A stretch of DNA of 53,677 bases, from NCBI RefSeq assembly GCF_012034385.1, contig NZ_JAAVJB010000003.1, positions 1 through 53,677 of the forward strand, in the 5' to 3' direction. Every line of letters begins with the position of its first letter. The stretch's first letter is position 1. This document shows positions 42,101 through 50,243 of this stretch, piece after piece. The position numbers and the translations under genes were made by a program. Under the pieces are notes generated by a model. That model was not told where the DNA came from. It saw only the letters and a list, made by a program, of their open reading frames with translations, and made no database searches. Origin of the DNA: Streptomyces spiramenti. Lineage in GTDB: Bacteria; Actinomycetota; Actinomycetes; Streptomycetales; Streptomycetaceae.

Positions 42101-43054
42101 GTGCCCACCACCGGGATCCTCGCGCCGCAGACCCTGCTGGCCCTCGCCTGCGGCCTCGCCGCGGGCGGCGGGTTCGCTCTGCTCGCCGTCGCCCTCCGCG
42201 GGCTGCCACCGCGCACCGCCGACGAGGTGGCCCGTGCCGAACGCCGCCGGGCCGAGATCGCGCGGTTCCTCGGCCAACGGTCCATGATCGCCGTCCTGCT
42301 CGCGGTGGCCGTGCTCGTCCTCACGGGCTGGCCGGTCGCGGCGCTCGCTGCGGCACTGCTCACCTTCGTGTGGGACAAGCTGTTCGGAGGGGCCGCCGAG
42401 GAACGCGCCGCCATGGCCCGGGTCGAGGCGCTCGCCTCCTGGACCGAGTCGCTCCGCGACACCATCGCCGGCGCCGTCGGCCTGGAGCAGGCCATCCCCG
42501 CCTCGGCGCGGGCCTCCGCGCCCGCGCTCCGCGAACCGCTGAACAACCTCGTCGACCGGCTGCGGTCGCGGACCACCCTCCCCGACGCGCTCCAGGAGTT
42601 CGCCGAGGAACTCGACGACTCCTCGGCCGACATCATCATCGCCTCGCTCATCCTCAACGCGCGGCTGCGCGGCCCGGGGCTGCGCGAGGTCCTGGGCGCC
42701 CTCGCCAAGTCGGCCCGCGAGGAGGTGGAGATGCGGCAGCGGGTCTCCGCGCAGCGCGCCTCCACCCGGCGCAGCGTCCAGATCGTCGTCGCCGTCAGCC
42801 TCGCCTTCCCCGTGGGACTCTCGATCTTCAACTCCGCCTACGTCGAGCCCTACGGCGACGCGCTCGGGCAGCTCGTACTCGGCCTGGTGTGCGTCCTGTT
42901 CGGCCTCGGTTTCTGGTGGATGCGCAGCCTTTCCCGCATCGAGGTGCCCGACCGCTTCATGGTCCGGCCCACGCCCGCCGGCCGCGTCCGTGAGGCGCAG
43001 GACGCCGGCGCCGCGGCGCCCGCTCGCGGCCAGGGCCCGGTGGTGCGGAGATGA
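42101..43054 (+). CDS. tadB: Tad platform membrane protein TadB
   Basis: 317 residues, GTG at 42101 after GGGGGTGA. Two N-terminal and two C-terminal membrane segments enclose the cytoplasmic type II secretion F domain (SWTESLRDTIAGAVGLEQAI, about 108-127; SLILNARLRGPGLREVLGALA). Inner platform protein contacted by TadA. The stop overlaps the tadC ATG by 4 bp. Confidence 0.88.
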   Translation: MPTTGILAPQTLLALACGLAAGGGFALLAVALRGLPPRTADEVARAERRRAEIARFLGQRSMIAVLLAVAVLVLTGWPVAALAAALLTFVWDKLFGGAAEERAAMARVEALASWTESLRDTIAGAVGLEQAIPASARASAPALREPLNNLVDRLRSRTTLPDALQEFAEELDDSSADIIIASLILNARLRGPGLREVLGALAKSAREEVEMRQRVSAQRASTRRSVQIVVAVSLAFPVGLSIFNSAYVEPYGDALGQLVLGLVCVLFGLGFWWMRSLSRIEVPDRFMVRPTPAGRVREAQDAGAAAPARGQGPVVRR

Positions 43055-44001
43055 ACTCCACGGTCACCTCCGCGGTCGTCGTCGGCGCCGTCCTGGGCCT
43101 CGGCCTCTACACGCTGATCCGGGCGCTGATGCCCACCCGCCGCGGCGCCGTCCTCGCCATCCACCGGGTGGACGCGGTCCGGGCGCGCGGCGGCCACGCC
43201 TCCTTCACCGTCCCCGCCGCCCGGCCCACCGGCGCTGATCAGCGCCGCTCCCGCCTCGACGCGCTCCGCGACCGGGCCGGCGAGTGGTTGGCCGAGGCGT
43301 ATCTGCGGCGCGGTTGGGTGCAGCGGTCGCTCCGCGCCGACCTGGCGCTGCTGGGCCGCAGCTGGGAGAACTTCCTCGCGACCAAACTCGGGCTCGCCGC
43401 CGTCGGCCTGGTCTTCGGCCCGGCCGTCTTCACCGGGGTCCACCTCCTCGGCATCGGGGAAAGCCCCTTCATCCCGGTCTGGCTCTCGCTCGCCTTCGCC
43501 GGCCTGTTCTTCTTCCTCCCCGACCTGGAGGTGCGGCGCGACGCCGCCGCCAAGCGCCGGGACTTCCGGCGGGTGGTCGCCGCCTACCTCGACCTGGTCG
43601 CCATGAGCCTGGCCGGCGGCCGGGGGCTGCCGGAGGCGCTGAAGGCCGCCTCCGAGGTCAGCGACGGCTGGGCGCTAGTGCGGATCCGCACCGCCCTCGC
43701 CGACGCCCGGATCACGGGCATCACCCAGTGGCAGGCCCTCGGTAAGCTCGGGGACGAGGTGGGGGTCGAGGAACTGCGCGACCTGTCCAACTCCCTCGCC
43801 CTTGTCGCCGACGACGGCGCCAAGGTCCGCGACAGCCTCGGGGCACGCGCCGAGACCATGCGCGGCAGGGAGATGGCGGAGATCGAGAGCGGCGCGGGCG
43901 AGAAGTCCCAGTCCATGCTCATCGCCCAGCTCCTGCTCTGCGCGGGATTCCTGGTGTTCCTCATCTATCCGGCAGGCATGCGGGTCTTCGGCGGCTTCTG
44001 A
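43051..44001 (+). CDS. tadC: Tad platform membrane protein TadC
   Basis: 316 residues. An N-terminal helix, two central helices (LGLAAVGLVFGPAVFTGVHL and PVWLSLAFAGLFFFLPDL), a cytoplasmic F domain (YLDLVAMSLAGGRGLPEALKAASEVS; GVEELRDLSNSLALVADDGAKV) and a C-terminal helix MLIAQLLLCAGFLVFLIYP. Second half of the split TadB/TadC platform. The ATG overlaps the tadB stop. Confidence 0.88.
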   Translation: MNSTVTSAVVVGAVLGLGLYTLIRALMPTRRGAVLAIHRVDAVRARGGHASFTVPAARPTGADQRRSRLDALRDRAGEWLAEAYLRRGWVQRSLRADLALLGRSWENFLATKLGLAAVGLVFGPAVFTGVHLLGIGESPFIPVWLSLAFAGLFFFLPDLEVRRDAAAKRRDFRRVVAAYLDLVAMSLAGGRGLPEALKAASEVSDGWALVRIRTALADARITGITQWQALGKLGDEVGVEELRDLSNSLALVADDGAKVRDSLGARAETMRGREMAEIESGAGEKSQSMLIAQLLLCAGFLVFLIYPAGMRVFGGF

Positions 44002-44030
44002 CGCCGGCCCGGAACGGGAAAGGAAACGAC

Positions 44031-44279
44031 ATGCGTCACTCCACGGGGTTCTCGCACCCCGCGATCGGATACCTGTACGCCGCACTGCGCACCCGGCTCC
44101 AGCGCGCCCGAGCGGAGGGGGACCGTGGTGCGTCGGCCATCGAATGGGTCGTCATCGCAGCCGTGGTCGTCGGTATCGTGCTCGCCGTCGGCTTCGTGAT
44201 CTCCAGCGCCCTCACCTCCAAGGCCACCGACGTGCAGAACTGCATCGCCGGAGCCAGCAACCAGAGCGGCAACTGCTAG
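44031..44279 (+). CDS. flp: Flp-type major pilin
   Basis: 82 residues. A basic leader of 33 residues ends in DRG, followed by ASAIEWVVIAAVVVGIVLAV. Processing after Gly33 would place glutamate at +5 (Glu38) of the mature pilin, the hallmark of type IV/Flp prepilins. A short 27-residue C-terminal part has two cysteines (CIAGASNQSGNC), which might form a loop. The leader is longer than usual for Flp. AAAGGAAAC precedes the ATG. No prepilin peptidase gene is in the window. Confidence 0.85.
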   Translation: MRHSTGFSHPAIGYLYAALRTRLQRARAEGDRGASAIEWVVIAAVVVGIVLAVGFVISSALTSKATDVQNCIAGASNQSGNC

Positions 44280-44845
44280 TGACGGCAGTGGTCACCGCCC
44301 CACGCCGCGCAAGCGGTCCGGCGCACCGCCCGCCCGGGACCGGCGCGCACCGCGCCCGTCCCCGCGGCCCGGTGCGGCCGGGGGCCGGTGACCGGCGGCG
44401 ACGGCAGCCGCCGTCCGACCGTCACCGCACGCCGGCGGGGCTCCGCGCCGCGCTGCGCGACGACTCGGGGGCCTCCGCCGTCGAGTTCGTCATGCTGACG
44501 CCGATCATGTTCTTCCTGATCTTCGGCGCCGTGCAGTTCGCGCTGTACTCGTTCGCCGCCGACGTCGCCAAGGCGGCGGCCCAGGCCGGCGCCCGCGAGG
44601 CCCGCCGCGAGGCGGACGTCTCCGCCGGATGGCAGGACAGTGCACGCAGCAAGGCCCACGACTACGTGCGCCAGTTGGCCGGCCCGGGGCTGCTCGCCAA
44701 CGTCAGCGTGCCCGTCGGCCGTGAGGGGGACATGGTGAGCGTCACCGTCATCGGCGACGCCCCCGCCATTCTCCCGGGGATGACATTGCAGGTCAGAGCG
44801 GTCTCGGAGGGGCCGGTCGAACGATTCGTACCGGACGGGGGATGA
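44279..44845 (+). CDS. TadE-like pseudopilin 1
   Basis: 188 residues from a GTG that shares its first base with the flp stop codon; GTG 44288 is possible. The first 60 residues are Arg/Pro-rich and may be partly untranslated if the true start is later. DDSG then ASAVEFVMLTPIMFFLIFGA gives a cleavage site after Gly64 with Glu at +5. The C-terminal domain is a TadE-type soluble head (AAAQAGAREARREADVSAG). Minor pilin of the Flp system. Confidence 0.8.
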   Translation: MTAVVTAPRRASGPAHRPPGTGAHRARPRGPVRPGAGDRRRRQPPSDRHRTPAGLRAALRDDSGASAVEFVMLTPIMFFLIFGAVQFALYSFAADVAKAAAQAGAREARREADVSAGWQDSARSKAHDYVRQLAGPGLLANVSVPVGREGDMVSVTVIGDAPAILPGMTLQVRAVSEGPVERFVPDGG

Positions 44846-44851
44846 CACACC

Positions 44852-45295
44852 GTGCATGACACAGGGCGAGAGGGGCGGTCGCCGCGCGCCCGCTCGCGGC
44901 AGGACCGCGACCGGGGCATCAGCGCGGTCGAAGTCGTGCTGCTCGCACCGCTGATGATCCTCTTCATCCTGGTGCTGTTCGTCCTCGGCAACCAGGTTTC
45001 GGCGCGTGCCGCTGTGGACGGCGCGGCGCGTGACGCCGCCCGCGCAGGCTCGCTCGCCCGCGACCAGGCCACCGGCCGGGCCCACGCCGCCGAGGTGCTG
45101 GCGGACCAGCTGAAGGACGTCTGCTCCTCGTGGAGCGGGCCGTTCCTCGGCGGCACCGACTTCAGCGAAGGCGGCCTGTTCGTCGTCCGGGTGGAGTGCC
45201 AGGTGCGGGGCATGGACCTCGTCGGACTCCCGACCACCAACCGCGTCAGCGGCACCTCCGTCGCCCCCATCGACCCCTACCGGCGGGTCGGATGA
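44852..45295 (+). CDS. TadE-like pseudopilin 2
   Basis: 147 residues, GTG at 44852, 6 bp after the previous stop. RDRG then ISAVEVVLLAPLMILFILVL gives a prepilin-type site after Gly22 with Glu at +5 (Glu27). The head holds AAVDGAARDAARAGSLARD and two cysteines (DVCSSW, VECQVRG). Its stop overlaps the next start by 4 bp. Confidence 0.82.
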   Translation: MHDTGREGRSPRARSRQDRDRGISAVEVVLLAPLMILFILVLFVLGNQVSARAAVDGAARDAARAGSLARDQATGRAHAAEVLADQLKDVCSSWSGPFLGGTDFSEGGLFVVRVECQVRGMDLVGLPTTNRVSGTSVAPIDPYRRVG

Positions 45296-45834
45296 CCGCC
45301 CCCGGCCGCCCGGCTCCCCGCCGCGCCGCTCCCGCCGCTCCCGCCGCTCCCGCCGACGAGCCGGTCCCCGCCACCGGGGCCGGTACGGCGGCACCCGGGC
45401 AGAACTGCGTACCCGGGGAAGGGGACCGGGGCTCGGCAGCGATCCTCGTGGTGATCTTCGCCCTCACCGTCATCACCCTCGCCGCCTTCGTCGTCGACGG
45501 TGGTCTCGCGATCTCCAACCGCGAACGCGCCGCCGACATCGCCGAACAGGCGGCCAGGTACGCCGCACAGGACCTCGACGAGGAGGCGATCCGGGCCGGC
45601 GCCACCGGCGCGCCCATCAACACCGCCAACTGCTCAGCCCGCGTGAGGGACTTCGTCCGCCACTACGACCTCACCAGCGCGGAGGTCTCCTCCGCCCACT
45701 GCGTGAGGGCGCGCACCGACGAGTCCCAGGTCGTCGTCCAGGTCCTGGTCGACTACCGGCCGCTGTTCTCCTCGGTCTTCACCTCCAGCGTGCGGGTCAC
45801 CGGGGAGGCCACCGCCGTCGCCCAGGCCCAGTGA
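45292..45834 (+). CDS. TadE/TadG-like protein lacking the pilin glutamate
   Basis: 180 residues, ATG overlapping the preceding stop (ATGA). An Ala/Pro-rich leader of 46 residues ends in GDRG, then SAAILVVIFALTVITLAAFV. The helix and GLAISNRERAADIAEQAARYAAQ resemble the Flp-locus TadG/pilus-assembly N-terminus. The +5 position is Leu52 instead of Glu. It may be an uncleaved membrane component or be processed poorly. Confidence 0.75.
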   Translation: MTAPGRPAPRRAAPAAPAAPADEPVPATGAGTAAPGQNCVPGEGDRGSAAILVVIFALTVITLAAFVVDGGLAISNRERAADIAEQAARYAAQDLDEEAIRAGATGAPINTANCSARVRDFVRHYDLTSAEVSSAHCVRARTDESQVVVQVLVDYRPLFSSVFTSSVRVTGEATAVAQAQ

Positions 45835-45913
45835 CCGCCCTGCGGCGACCGCCACCGTCGGCGCCGCCGCCATCCCCACCGCCGACACGACCCCTCGAAC
45901 AGGAGCAGACGCC

Positions 45914-48900
45914 ATGGCGCGCACCACTCACTCCGGCAGCGGGAACCGCTCGCCCGTACCGGTGAAGGTCGGGCGTTCCTTCGGCGACGTGCTCAAGGCG
46001 TTCGCCGCCTTCCTCGCGCTCGTCTGCCTTGTCGTCGGCGTCCCGTCGGCGCTGGCCTGGTTCGTCGGCTGGCCGCTGCCCACCCGGGCGCCCGGTCTGG
46101 ACATGCTCCGCCAGGAGATCTCCACCACCGTCTTCCTGAAGATCCTCACCCTGCTGGTCTGGGTCGCCTGGGCGCAGTTCACCGCCTGCGTGCTGGTGGA
46201 GGTCAAGGCGGCCGTGTCCGGCGTCGGGATGCCCGCCAGGGTCCCCGGAGCCGGCGGCAGCCAGGCGCTCGCCCGTCAACTCGTCGGTGCGCTCCTGCTC
46301 CTGGGCACCACGGCGGCGAGCTTCACCCCGGGACTCGACGCCATCGGCAACGGCTTCGACCCCCGGTCCCACCACGCGATCGTCGCCGAGGCCGAGTACG
46401 CTCCCGGCCAGACCGGTGCCGGGCCCGGCACCGCGACCCAGGCCGCCCCCGCGATGGCGCTGCCGGAGGAGGCCGCGGGCACCGAACGGCAGGACGAGGC
46501 CGACGCCACGAAGTACTACCGCATCCAGCCCCCCGACGGCCGCCACCACGACACCCTCTGGGGCATCTCCGAACGGCACCTCGGCGACGGACTGCGTTAC
46601 AAGGAGATCTACGAACTCAACAAGGACCGCGTGCAGCCCGACGGTTCACGGCTCACCGAGGCCAGCTTGATCCGCCCGGGATGGATTCTGGAGATGCCGG
46701 CCGACGCAGAGGGCGGCGATCTGGTCGAACTGCCCCACGACCAGGCCGAGCTGAGCCAGGACGAGGTCGAGGAGATCACCGAGTACGGCAACGACCCCAC
46801 CGCGAACCCGGCGCCCGCCCCCGGTCCGGACCACGGTGGAATGGAGGTGACCCCGGGCAACGGCGGCTCGAAGCCGGGCGCCACCCCGGATGGCGAGTCG
46901 AAGGCCCTGCCCGGCGAGACGGCCGACACCGCGGACGCCGTCCCCGCCCCGGACCACGGCGGCATGGACGTCACCCCCGCCCCGGACCCCCGGACCGGAA
47001 CCGAGGCCGCCGCGCCCGCACCCGACCACGGAGGCATGGAGGTCACACCGGTCACCGAGGCGCCCGCCGGGGCGACGGTCGCCGACGGCACGCGCGGCGC
47101 TCCCGGCCCCGTTCCGGTCGGTGCGGAACCGGCGGTGCTCTCCGAACCCGACCCCACCGCGCACTCCGGGTCGGGTTCCACCGCCTTCGCGGCACCGGCG
47201 CCCGCCGGGCGGGAGGACGGTCCGGGCCTCCCCGACGCGTTGATGGCCGCCCCGCTGCTCGCGGCAGGGCTCCTCGGCGCCCTCGGCCGAACCCGCAGGA
47301 ACGCCCTCTGGCAGACCGCCGCGGGCGCCCTGCGACGCGACGCGGGCGACGACCTCGAACCTCGCGACAGCACGGGCCGCGACGCCCGCGACGCGCTGCT
47401 GGCGGGAGCCGACCCGTCCGCCGTGGGCTTCCTCGACCTGGCGCTGCGGCGGCTCTCCGCCGACCTCGACGCCGCCGGACGTTCCCTCCCCGTCGTCTAC
47501 GCCGCCTGGCTCAGCGACGGCGAACTGCACCTCCAGCTGGCTGAGCCCGCCGACGTACCCCCCGCTCCCTGGCAGTTGGGCCAGAGCGACTCCTACTGGA
47601 CGTTGGAGCGGTACCGCTTGGACGCCGTCCGGGACGTACCGGCCGACGCCGAGGCGCCCTACCCCGGGCTGGTCAGCCTCGGCACCCGGGACGACATCCG
47701 GCTGCTCCTCAACCTGGAGGCCGTCCCCGGCCTGGTGTCCGTCCTCGGCGCCCCCGCGGACCGCGAAGCGGTGCTCTCCTCCATCGCCGCGGAACTCGCC
47801 ACCAGCGGCTGGGCCGACCGGATGACGGTCAGCCTCGTCGGCTTCGCAGCCGACCTCACCGCGCTGGCCCCCACCCGCGTGCGGCACCTGGAGGACGTCG
47901 CCGGGCTGCTGGAGGTCATGGAGACCGAAACCCGGCTGCGGCACGGCAACCTCCAGCACACCGGCCAGGACTCCGTGCTGCGCGGCCGTACCGGGCCGGC
48001 CCGCGGCCACCAGTGGGCGCCCCACCTGGTCGTGATCGGTGTCGACCCGACGGAGGAGGAGGCCGAACGGCTCGGCGCACTGGCCTCGGTGTCGGCCCCC
48101 CTGGGCATCGGCTACCTCGTGACCTCCGACCGACCCGATCTTCCCGGGCTGGCCTGGGAGTTCCAGATCTCACGGGACGGCCGCCTCACCGAACCCGACA
48201 TGGGCCTGCACCTCGCGGCGCAGCTGTTGCCCGCAGCTGAACGCGCCACCGTGGTGCGGATGTTCGCGGCACTCGGCGACCAGGACACCACCGATGCGGC
48301 CGTCGCCGCACCACCGTTCCTCGTGGACCTCGGAGCCGGCGGCAAGCCGGAGGTGTACGCCGAGATCATGGGCGGCTACACCCTCACCGGCCTCGCCGAC
48401 CCCGACCCCGAGCGGGCGGCACAGCTGCGGGAAGCCCTCGCCGTGCTGCTGCTGCGTCGGTCCGGGGTCCACCGCCGGGTGCTGGCGGCGGCGTTGTGGC
48501 CGCGGGGCGTCACCGACGACGTGCGCGACGCCTTCGTCACCCGCCTCGCCGAGTGGCTCGGCACCGAGGCCGCGACCGGGCGACCCCGACTGTCGGCGGG
48601 CAGTGACGGGCGGCTGGTCCTCTCCGACCGTGTCGTCTCCGACTGGGACGTGCTCCGCACCCTGCACCACGGCGCCGTGGCCGCGCCCGGCCCCGGCCTC
48701 CACCCGGCCGACCGGACCCGCCGGCTGACCGACGCCCTCAGCCTGGCCCGGGGCCCGCTCCTCGACGGGCAGCGGGCGGACGGCAGGTTCGAGTGGCTGC
48801 GCCACGAGGTCGTCGACGCCCAGTACCCGCTGCTGGTGGCGGAGGTGGCCCTGGCGCTCTCCGGCGCCCACCGCGAGGCGGGCGAGGGCGAGCCCGCCTA

Positions 48901-49114
48901 CCTGGCGGTGCGGACGGCGCTGGGCGCCGCGCCCACCGACGAGCGGCTGTGGAACGAGCTGCTGCGGGCCGCCCACGCCACCGGCCGCTCGGAGTGGCTC
49001 ACCGGCGCCGCCCAGTGGCTGACCGCCCACCACGGCCAGCTGTTCGGTGTCGACCGGCCGCTGCCGGCCGAGACCGAGGCGCTCCTCGACGAACTGCTCC
49101 CGGGCCGACGGTAG
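45914..49114 (+). CDS. Membrane protein with LysM and BTAD domains (Tad locus)
   Basis: 1066 residues. Three hydrophobic segments lie in the first 145 residues. A LysM domain follows at about 199-262 (YYRIQPPDGRHHDTLWGISE, then IRPGWILEMP). A disordered linker has three copies of PDHGGM-E/D-VTP (about 305-380), and a further helix (LMAAPLLAAGLLGALG) lies near 445. A long cytoplasmic half ends in a BTAD-type helical repeat domain (about 840-1060: LREALAVLLLRRSGVHRRVLAAALWP, LSLARGPLLDGQ). BTAD is otherwise found in SARP regulators; no DNA-binding motif is clear here. It is 79 bp after the last pseudopilin and belongs to the same locus. It may link peptidoglycan to pilus control. Confidence 0.82.
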   Translation: MARTTHSGSGNRSPVPVKVGRSFGDVLKAFAAFLALVCLVVGVPSALAWFVGWPLPTRAPGLDMLRQEISTTVFLKILTLLVWVAWAQFTACVLVEVKAAVSGVGMPARVPGAGGSQALARQLVGALLLLGTTAASFTPGLDAIGNGFDPRSHHAIVAEAEYAPGQTGAGPGTATQAAPAMALPEEAAGTERQDEADATKYYRIQPPDGRHHDTLWGISERHLGDGLRYKEIYELNKDRVQPDGSRLTEASLIRPGWILEMPADAEGGDLVELPHDQAELSQDEVEEITEYGNDPTANPAPAPGPDHGGMEVTPGNGGSKPGATPDGESKALPGETADTADAVPAPDHGGMDVTPAPDPRTGTEAAAPAPDHGGMEVTPVTEAPAGATVADGTRGAPGPVPVGAEPAVLSEPDPTAHSGSGSTAFAAPAPAGREDGPGLPDALMAAPLLAAGLLGALGRTRRNALWQTAAGALRRDAGDDLEPRDSTGRDARDALLAGADPSAVGFLDLALRRLSADLDAAGRSLPVVYAAWLSDGELHLQLAEPADVPPAPWQLGQSDSYWTLERYRLDAVRDVPADAEAPYPGLVSLGTRDDIRLLLNLEAVPGLVSVLGAPADREAVLSSIAAELATSGWADRMTVSLVGFAADLTALAPTRVRHLEDVAGLLEVMETETRLRHGNLQHTGQDSVLRGRTGPARGHQWAPHLVVIGVDPTEEEAERLGALASVSAPLGIGYLVTSDRPDLPGLAWEFQISRDGRLTEPDMGLHLAAQLLPAAERATVVRMFAALGDQDTTDAAVAAPPFLVDLGAGGKPEVYAEIMGGYTLTGLADPDPERAAQLREALAVLLLRRSGVHRRVLAAALWPRGVTDDVRDAFVTRLAEWLGTEAATGRPRLSAGSDGRLVLSDRVVSDWDVLRTLHHGAVAAPGPGLHPADRTRRLTDALSLARGPLLDGQRADGRFEWLRHEVVDAQYPLLVAEVALALSGAHREAGEGEPAYLAVRTALGAAPTDERLWNELLRAAHATGRSEWLTGAAQWLTAHHGQLFGVDRPLPAETEALLDELLPGRR

Positions 49115-49139
49115 ACCGCCGCCGGGGGTGAGCCGGGCA

Positions 49140-49164
49140 GCCGCCGCGCGGCCCGTGCGGCGGC
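49140..49164. terminator. Hairpin between the convergent BTAD protein and hydrolase genes
   Basis: GCCGCCGC pairs with GCGGCGGC around a 9-nt loop. It is enclosed by a larger pair, GGGGTGAGC (49125-49133) and GCTCACCCC (49211-49219), whose right arm holds the hydrolase stop codon. Likely a bidirectional terminator. Confidence 0.6.
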
Positions 49165-49212
49165 CGACGCCCGTTGTCGCCCGCGCGCTGCGGGGCGGTC
49201 ACGCGGCGTCGC

Positions 49213-50040
49213 TCACCCCGGGGCTGCGAGCAACGGGGCAGCCCAGGAGCTGATCAGCTGTGCCGCGCGCTCCGCGTCGGCCCGGTCCGTCAGCAGATGG
49301 TCGGCGCCGTGCAGCCACACCAGCGACGCGCCGTCGCCCGCGGCGTCGTGGATCTCACGGGCCTGCGACGGGTCGACGAGTCGGTCGTCGGGGGAGTGCA
49401 GCACCAGCAGCGGCACCGGCAGCGACGCGATCAGCTCCCGTTGCGGCTGCTCCACCACGTCCCGCAGCAGCCCCTCGCCGACCCGGAACGGCCTGCCCGC
49501 CAGCGTCACCTCCGCGACCCCGTCGCGCCTGATCCGCTCCCGGTCGGCCGGGCTGAAGTGCCGTCGGAGGTGAGCGGGATGAGAAGGTGCCCCGATGGTC
49601 GCGACCGCGCGCACCCCGGGGACGCGGTGTGCCGCGGCCAGGACGGCGGCGCCGCCCAGCGAGTGCCCCACGAGCAGCGTAGGCGGCCGAAGCCGTTCGG
49701 TGAGCGCCGCCGCCGCGCACACCAGGTCCGCGACGTTGCCCGAGAAGTCGGTGTCCGCGAACTCCCCCTCGGAGCCGCCGACTCCGGTGAAGTCGAAGCG
49801 GAGAACCGCTGTCGACCGCTGTGCGAGGAGCCTGGCCGTGCGCGCCGCGGCGAGGCCGTCCTTACCGCAGGTGAAGCAGTGTGCGTACAGGGCGATCGCC
49901 GTCGGTTCGCCGTCGACCGGCAGCTCCAACCGGCCCGACAGCCGGTGACCACCGGCGCCGGTGAAGTCCCACGGCAGTGACCGGGTGCGGACCTGCGGGG
50001 AAGGAGTGCCGGGGGCCGCCCGCGGCACGTGTGTGGTCAT
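49213..50040 (-). CDS. Alpha/beta hydrolase
   Basis: 275 residues of alpha/beta-hydrolase fold: strand LYAHCFTCGKD (oxyanion region), RFDFTGVGGSEG, nucleophile elbow GHSLGG, late Asp in SPDDRLV and His in HGADHLLT, a complete catalytic triad. The segment from LPWDFTGAGGHRLSGRL through GHSLGGAAVL resembles the N-terminal domain of bifunctional hydrolase/OsmC proteins, but no OsmC domain follows; the frame stops at the usual hydrolase end. No signal peptide, so cytoplasmic. Substrate unknown. Confidence 0.85.
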   Translation of the reverse strand: MTTHVPRAAPGTPSPQVRTRSLPWDFTGAGGHRLSGRLELPVDGEPTAIALYAHCFTCGKDGLAAARTARLLAQRSTAVLRFDFTGVGGSEGEFADTDFSGNVADLVCAAAALTERLRPPTLLVGHSLGGAAVLAAAHRVPGVRAVATIGAPSHPAHLRRHFSPADRERIRRDGVAEVTLAGRPFRVGEGLLRDVVEQPQRELIASLPVPLLVLHSPDDRLVDPSQAREIHDAAGDGASLVWLHGADHLLTDRADAERAAQLISSWAAPLLAAPG

Positions 50041-50163
50041 CCCCGCAGCCTAGGGGCACTCCGACAAGGGCCGCGCGGGTGCGGCCCGCGGGTGACGGGT
50101 GACACATCGGTGGGCCTCCGCCCGGCACGCGCGGCCCGGGGACGGAACGCGCCGGGGACCGAA

Positions 50164-50206
50164 CGCGCCGGTGACGGGCGGTCGAGGACCGCCCGTCACC
50201 GGCGCG
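50164..50206 (-). terminator. Strong hairpin after the nuclease gene
   Basis: Twenty-base arms (50164-50183, 50187-50206) pair perfectly around GAG, 38 nt beyond the nuclease stop. Long, GC-rich and without U-tract. An imperfect direct repeat, GAACGCGCCGG, precedes it and reappears at its left arm. Confidence 0.85.
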
Positions 50207-50243
50207 AGGTCAGGGCGTCGCCGCCCTCACCGGCCGGGCCGGG

